Shown here one piece after another: positions 59,402 to 64,000 of a stretch of DNA of 64,000 bases; the first letter of the stretch is position 1; each line of letters starts with the position of its first letter. The DNA is from Haloarcula laminariae (GTDB lineage Archaea; Halobacteriota; Halobacteria; Halobacteriales; Haloarculaceae), in the NCBI RefSeq assembly GCF_025457605.1, contig NZ_JAMZFY010000001.1, positions 1,240,001 to 1,304,000 of the forward strand. The letters run 5' to 3'. The position numbers and the translations under genes were made by a program. The notes below the pieces were generated by a model that was not told the DNA's origin, made no database searches, and saw only the letters and a program-made list of their open reading frames with translations.

Positions 59402-62400
59402 CTACAGGCTCATCCGCCAGACGGTCGTGCCGGCCGATTCCAGGTCGGCCTTGTCGGCGGCGGCGACGATTATCTGGTTCTCGCCCGGTTGGACGGCGAG
59501 TGACTCCTCGAACTTGCCGTCGTCGATGTCGAGGATGACGCTCTCGACGGGCGTCTTGATGACGACTTTCACCCCCGTCGTCTCGCCGGAGACGACGAGG
59601 TCGTTGCCGCGGAACTGGGTGTCCACGCGCAGGGCCGGGCTGCGGTCCGGTTCGTTGAGGGCCTGTTCCCGATAGCGCTCGTGGACGAACTCGGGGGTCT
59701 CCACGGGCGTCCCCGCGCTGACGCTGTGGGCCAGCCGGATGTACTGGGCCATCGCCCAGGCCAGCGGGGTCGCCCCGCCGGTCCCCTGGCCGAACTCCCA
59801 GTTGTAGTCGGTCTCGTGTTCGCGGTCCCACACCTGTTCGGGCAACATCCGCCCGGAGTTCGCGAACTGCTCCATGGCCCGCAGCGCGGTCTCGGGCTCG
59901 ATGGTCGGCTCGTCGAGGTGCAGGTCGTACTCGCCGCGCTCCCCGGTCAGCAGGGGCCAGAGCCGGCCCTTGCCCTTGTGCTCGACGGACCACGGCGCGC
60001 CGGGGTCGTCCCGGCCCCGCTCGCCGTAGCCGTCGCCGTTGTAGCGGTAGAAGCCGGGCGCGTCCTCGACGTCGACGCGGATGGTGTCGTCGACCTCGGT
60101 GACGCTGTTTACCATCGTCTCGTCGTCCGCCGGCTTGATGCCGAGCCGAACGAGGTCGAGGAAGCCGCCGTCGATGATGTTGCGTTCGTCCAGCGTCGGG
60201 CCGTCGTTGGCCAGCGTCCGGAGGTGGCCGGCCTCGGGGTTCCCGTCCCGGGTCACGCGCACGTAGTAGGGCGTGTGCTGGTGTTGCTCGGTCCCGGTCT
60301 CGGTGGCGGTCCAGTCCTCGACGTTGTTGGCCCAGTGGTCGGCCAGCGCCAGCCAGACGAGAGCGTCGGCCTCCTCGCCTTCGTTCAGGGCGAGTTTGGC
60401 CGCACAGGCCAGCCCGGATATCTCCGCGGCGATAGAGGACGGCGAGAAGCCCGCCTCCTCCTCCCAGCGTTCCTGTGAGGACTCGGGCCCGTTGCGGGCG
60501 ACGTAGTTGGCCGAGCGCCGGAGGTTCTCGTAGCCGTAGCTCACGTCGTCGAAGTCGATACCGGCCTCCGCGAGGTGGTAGGCCATCACCTGCGGGAACG
60601 AGATGTTGTCCATCTGCTCGCCGCCCCAGCGTGTCGTCCCGTTGACGTAGGTGTTCTGCGGGATGAAGCCGGCCTCGTCCTGCTGGAACTCGTAGATGTA
60701 CTCCAGTTGCTTGGCCGCGATGTCGAGCGCCCCGACGGTGTCGAAGGCGGTAAAGACCTGGTAGAGGTCACGGGACCAGACGAAGTTGTAGCCGTAGTTC
60801 TTGGGCTCGCCGGCGTAGACCGCGTCGCCCCACGGCACCGACGGCGACGCGATGGAGGCGCCGTGGTAGGTCTTGTCCTCGACCGCCATCAGCGTCATGA
60901 TGGCACTGCGGTACTGGTTGGCCAGGTCCGGCTCGTCGCGGACCGCGTCCGGCAGCTCCTTGTCCGCGAGGTAGTCGGCCCAGCTCTCCGCGTAGGCCCC
61001 TCTGACGGTCTCGTAGCCGCGGTCGAGGGCCCCGTCGGCCTCACCGAGCGCGGCGGCGGTGTCGGCCCGCCGGGCGAACCCGAGCGCCACCGTCTCCCGG
61101 GCGGTCTCCCCGGTGCCCAGCCGACCGATGAGCACGATGTTCTCGCCGTCGACTGACTCTATCGGCTCGGGCAGCTCCCCTTTCGTGTAGAGGGCGTTCA
61201 ACCGCTCGCTGCCCGCGGCGCCGACCGTCGCCCAGTCGAACCGGCCCTGGGCGGCCATCGCCAGCGCGACCGAGAGGGCGTTGCCGTTCTCGTCGACCAG
61301 CAACTCGTTGTCGGTCTCGGCCGTGTAGGCCTCGGGGTTGCGGGCGGCGAGGTGGAAGTTCCCCGCCTCGCCGTACCGGAGCCCGCGGTCGGCGCTGTTC
61401 GTACTCGTCAGCGAGACGTTCGCGGCGGAGAAGACGTCGTAGCTGTGGCCGTCGTCGGCGGTGAACTCCACGCTCGCGAGGATGGCGTCGTGTTCGGGGT
61501 CGGCGGCGTAGTCGACGGTCAGCTCCCAGGCGTGGCCCTGGCCGTCGCCGGTCTCCCTGAAGGTGTGCCGGAAGAGCAGCGCCTCGTCGTCGACGGGTTC
61601 GACCCGCCGCTCGATGGTGTCGGTGTTGCGCCGGTCCTCCTTGTGGGTCCGGACCGCGTAGTCCGACTCGTCGTTACACCGGATGATGAAATCGAGCGTC
61701 CGGAGGTTCAGGAGGTCGACCTGCGGGAACCGCGCCTCGGTCAGCGCGCCCTCCGTGAGGGTGAACCAGACGCGCGAGGGGTCCGTCTCCTTGTGGTCGG
61801 CGACGGTCCCGACGCCGAACTTCTCGCCGGTCGTCCAGGTCGGCATCTCGTCGGGCGCCTCGGTCGTAGAGGCGGTCGTCGGCAGGGCGTTGAGGTCGTC
61901 GAGGAGGGCGGTGGCGTGGAGCCGGATGGCGTGGGACCACCCGAGCGGCGTCGCGCTGTCGAGCTCGCCCGAGTCGAAGGCCTGTTCGGCCAGATAGCCG
62001 GCCTCGGAGGCCATCGGTCCGTCGTCGGCGATGAGCTCGTAGAGGTTGCTGCTCCGGTTGAGGTAGGCGTCGCCGTTCCCGCCGCGCTCGTTGAGCATGA
62101 CGCCGACCTGTGCGGCCGAGACCACCCCGATACCGGTCGTGACGGACCATATCTTCTCGCCGTCCTGTTCCTGCATCCGCCAGCGGTCCCCCTCGTAGCG
62201 GACGAGCCCCGCGACCTGGCTGTGGGGCGGGTTCCGGAACAGGGTATCGAGCGTCGTGCTGACGTGGTCGGCCAGCCGCTCGACCCGCTCGTCGCTCAGG
62301 TGGACGTCGTCGATGGCGTCGTACTGGCGGAAGGCGTCCGTGAGCTTCAGCGCCGCGGCGTCGATGCGGTGGTCGACCTCGCCGTCGGTCAGTCGCATCA

Positions 62401-63937
62401 CGTACACCCCCATCTCCTCGTCCCAGAGCGCTTCGAGACCGTCCATGACGCGCTCGGCCCCGTGGATGCTGCGCTCCGTTATCTGGTTGGTCATGGGCGC
62501 CCGCGCGACCGCCGCGAAGGCCTCGACGTACGCCGCGGCGGTGTGGGCGAACTGCCCGACGGAGTCCTCCCAGACGTTCTGACACTCCGAGGGGAGCCCG
62601 TTGTCGGCCACGTCCCGGGAGAGCGCGTCGACCGCCTCCACGATGGTGTCCCTTATCTGGACGGTCAGCGAGTCGTCGAGCCGCCCGTGCCGGGTGCGAA
62701 GCAGCGTCGCCAGGAAGGCGGTGACGGTGGCGGTCTGGTCTGCCTGATACTCGGGGGAGTCGGCGTTGCGCTCGACGTTGGCGTTCGCCCAGCCCGGGGC
62801 GAGCGAGCCGTCGGTCGCCCACACGCGGTGGGGCCAGGTGCCGTCGGCGAGCTGGCGCTCACAGAGGAACTCCGCGCTCTCCGCCAGGAGGTCATCGGTC
62901 TCGATGCCGAGCCGGTCGCCGGCCTCGAGTAAGTGCCGGGAGACGGAGGCGTCGTCGCGGAACCAGACGTAGCCGTAGCCGCCGGAGTTCTCGTAGAACG
63001 GGTCGAACTCCGGGGCGGCGATGCGCCCGCCCGACGGCGAGGCGAGCAGGTCCATCACCCGGAGGTCCGTCCGAACGCTCTCGGTCCGGGGCAGCGACTC
63101 CGGCACCTCGATGCGGGTCCGGTCGCGGGCGGACTGTCGCAGCTCCGACCCCGTCGTGTGGGTCTCCGCACAGACGCTGATGTCGGCCATGGCCTGTTCG
63201 CGGCTGACCTCCGAGTGGTCCGAGAGCTGCGTGATGAGCGTCGTGCTGTTGGACCGGCCGGTCCGTTCGAGCGGGGCGGTCACGAGGAAGTCGCCGGTCA
63301 GCCGGGTCTGGTCGCGCCGTTCGGTGCCGCGTCGTCGCGGGAAGTAGATGGCCTCGTCGCCGAGTATCTCGCCCAGGCGCTCGGGGCGCTGGCCCAGGAC
63401 CTCGTCGAGCCCCGTCGACGCGGTGACGTAGTCGTGCTCCTTGCGGTGGAACACCTCCAGTACGGGGGAGCCGTCCGGCCCGCCGTCTTCGTGGATGAGG
63501 GAACCGACGCCGGTGTCTTTCCCCTCCGGCGCCATCGTCACGAACGCGACGAGCTTCGCCCCCTGGGGAACGGTCCCGCGGACCTCGACGTGGGTCGCGT
63601 GTGCGCGACCGAGCGTCAGGTCGTACTGGTGGACGGTGAAGCTACCGGCGTCGTACTCGGTCTCGACCAGACGGGTGTCGCGGTAGTAGTGTTGCCTGAT
63701 GGTCTCCAGGTCGCTGAACCACCGCGTCTCGTCCCCGACCTGGATGCCAAGCTGGGAGCGGTCGATGCCGTACAGACCGGACAGTGAGTCGGAGTAGTCC
63801 CGCAACGAACCGTGTGCCCCGATGTGCACCAGGCGATCCCCATGTCCCGAGAACGAGCCAGAGATGGTCTTGCTCTCCTCGGGGAAGCGCTCGCCACGAG
63901 CCTTCTTGTACTCGTTGAGCGCTGTCGTAAGTCGCAT
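59402..63937 (-). CDS. Double GH15 glucoamylase/glucodextranase-like protein
   Basis: This 1,511-residue protein has two GH15 units. Unit 1 (about 1-690) has a beta-sandwich, then an alpha/alpha barrel with YVWFRDDASVSRHLLEAG near 321 and NGLPSECQNVWED near 448. Unit 2 has a glucodextranase-like N-domain from about 705, then a barrel with YNFVWSRDLYQVFTAFDTVG near 1049, AAEISGLACAAKL near 1170 and MLPEQVWDRE near 1362. A final beta domain spans about 1410-1511. It should release glucose from alpha-glucans; no signal peptide is seen, so it acts in the cell. A TTTATT element about 27 bases before the ATG at 63937 supports this start. Confidence 0.9.
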   Translation of the reverse strand: MRLTTALNEYKKARGERFPEESKTISGSFSGHGDRLVHIGAHGSLRDYSDSLSGLYGIDRSQLGIQVGDETRWFSDLETIRQHYYRDTRLVETEYDAGSFTVHQYDLTLGRAHATHVEVRGTVPQGAKLVAFVTMAPEGKDTGVGSLIHEDGGPDGSPVLEVFHRKEHDYVTASTGLDEVLGQRPERLGEILGDEAIYFPRRRGTERRDQTRLTGDFLVTAPLERTGRSNSTTLITQLSDHSEVSREQAMADISVCAETHTTGSELRQSARDRTRIEVPESLPRTESVRTDLRVMDLLASPSGGRIAAPEFDPFYENSGGYGYVWFRDDASVSRHLLEAGDRLGIETDDLLAESAEFLCERQLADGTWPHRVWATDGSLAPGWANANVERNADSPEYQADQTATVTAFLATLLRTRHGRLDDSLTVQIRDTIVEAVDALSRDVADNGLPSECQNVWEDSVGQFAHTAAAYVEAFAAVARAPMTNQITERSIHGAERVMDGLEALWDEEMGVYVMRLTDGEVDHRIDAAALKLTDAFRQYDAIDDVHLSDERVERLADHVSTTLDTLFRNPPHSQVAGLVRYEGDRWRMQEQDGEKIWSVTTGIGVVSAAQVGVMLNERGGNGDAYLNRSSNLYELIADDGPMASEAGYLAEQAFDSGELDSATPLGWSHAIRLHATALLDDLNALPTTASTTEAPDEMPTWTTGEKFGVGTVADHKETDPSRVWFTLTEGALTEARFPQVDLLNLRTLDFIIRCNDESDYAVRTHKEDRRNTDTIERRVEPVDDEALLFRHTFRETGDGQGHAWELTVDYAADPEHDAILASVEFTADDGHSYDVFSAANVSLTSTNSADRGLRYGEAGNFHLAARNPEAYTAETDNELLVDENGNALSVALAMAAQGRFDWATVGAAGSERLNALYTKGELPEPIESVDGENIVLIGRLGTGETARETVALGFARRADTAAALGEADGALDRGYETVRGAYAESWADYLADKELPDAVRDEPDLANQYRSAIMTLMAVEDKTYHGASIASPSVPWGDAVYAGEPKNYGYNFVWSRDLYQVFTAFDTVGALDIAAKQLEYIYEFQQDEAGFIPQNTYVNGTTRWGGEQMDNISFPQVMAYHLAEAGIDFDDVSYGYENLRRSANYVARNGPESSQERWEEEAGFSPSSIAAEISGLACAAKLALNEGEEADALVWLALADHWANNVEDWTATETGTEQHQHTPYYVRVTRDGNPEAGHLRTLANDGPTLDERNIIDGGFLDLVRLGIKPADDETMVNSVTEVDDTIRVDVEDAPGFYRYNGDGYGERGRDDPGAPWSVEHKGKGRLWPLLTGERGEYDLHLDEPTIEPETALRAMEQFANSGRMLPEQVWDREHETDYNWEFGQGTGGATPLAWAMAQYIRLAHSVSAGTPVETPEFVHERYREQALNEPDRSPALRVDTQFRGNDLVVSGETTGVKVVIKTPVESVILDIDDGKFEESLAVQPGENQIIVAAADKADLESAGTTVWRMSL

Positions 63938-63957
63938 GGCTATCACAAGACAACGCT

Positions 63958-63966
63958 CTCAATAAA
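63958..63966 (-). promoter_or_regulatory. TATA element of the GH15 gene
   Basis: The minus strand reads GGTTTATTG here. It is 21-29 bases upstream of the ATG at 63937, which fits a leaderless transcript. Confidence 0.5.
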
Positions 63967-64000
63967 CCCCTGTGGTTTCACGTAATGTTGCAGGCCGGCC

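Noticed and set aside
1-64000. tRNA, rRNA or insertion-sequence genes
   Set aside because: No cloverleaf-like pattern, rRNA-like stretch or transposase motif was noticed by eye; a covariance search would be needed to exclude small RNAs.

Overview
The window comes from the chromosome (or a chromosome-like replicon) of a halophilic archaeon, most likely a member of the Haloarculaceae close to Haloarcula/Halomicroarcula. The signs are high G+C, very acidic proteins, Tat lipoproteins with an RR motif and a lipobox, leaderless promoters with a TATA element about 24-30 nt before the start codon, haloarchaea-only families (RdfA, archaeal SMC-related proteins, HalOD1, bacterio-opsin-activator-type regulators), and an Orc1/Cdc6 gene flanked by origin recognition boxes. 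Family assignments are from reading the sequence; no database search was run.

Layout. 1-3.1 kb: end of a copper-domain lipoprotein and a class I glutamine amidotransferase. 3.2-12.2 kb: anaerobic-type cobalamin (corrin ring) genes cbiX, two cbiH, cbiG, cbiF, cbiL and cbiT, with a ferredoxin, DUF3209, a LAGLIDADG-like protein and a divergent winged-helix regulator. The cbiT and cbiH transcription units start from near-identical leaderless promoters. 12.3-14.4 kb: two divergent PhoU-type regulators. 14.5-25.8 kb: a C-P lyase locus, with phnDCE plus a hexapeptide acyltransferase on the minus strand and phnGHIJKLM plus a TIM-barrel protein and a HAD phosphatase on the plus strand, divided by a 20-bp perfect palindrome.

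26.4-41.7 kb: two RdfA/SMC-related gene pairs flank a complete fructose PTS and catabolic operon (ptfC-ptfA-ptsH-ptsI-ptfB-fba-aldehyde dehydrogenase homologue-pfkB). The dehydrogenase homologue appears to have lost its catalytic residues. Small membrane, zinc-ribbon and orphan restriction-like genes lie between them. 41.9-51.2 kb: small accessory genes, then an unusual cluster behind a GAF/HTH regulator: a basic glutamine-rich low-complexity protein, a protein with a period-10 repeat and a PRC-barrel-like end, a HalOD1 protein, a phasin-like protein with a Q/P-rich tail, and a small protein with another Q-rich tail. This is the best candidate for an undescribed system, possibly an intracellular assembly or granule.

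52.2-54.3 kb: a replication origin. An orc1/cdc6 gene has two inverted ORBs upstream, an AT-rich stretch, a G-rich inverted repeat and a third ORB in the opposite direction. A dense array of ORB repeats lies downstream of the gene. 54.3-64 kb: small membrane and hypothetical genes, then an alpha-glucan locus (GT4 glycosyltransferase, DUF4112, malQ, a 1,511-residue double GH15 glucoamylase) interrupted by a VapBC-type pair.
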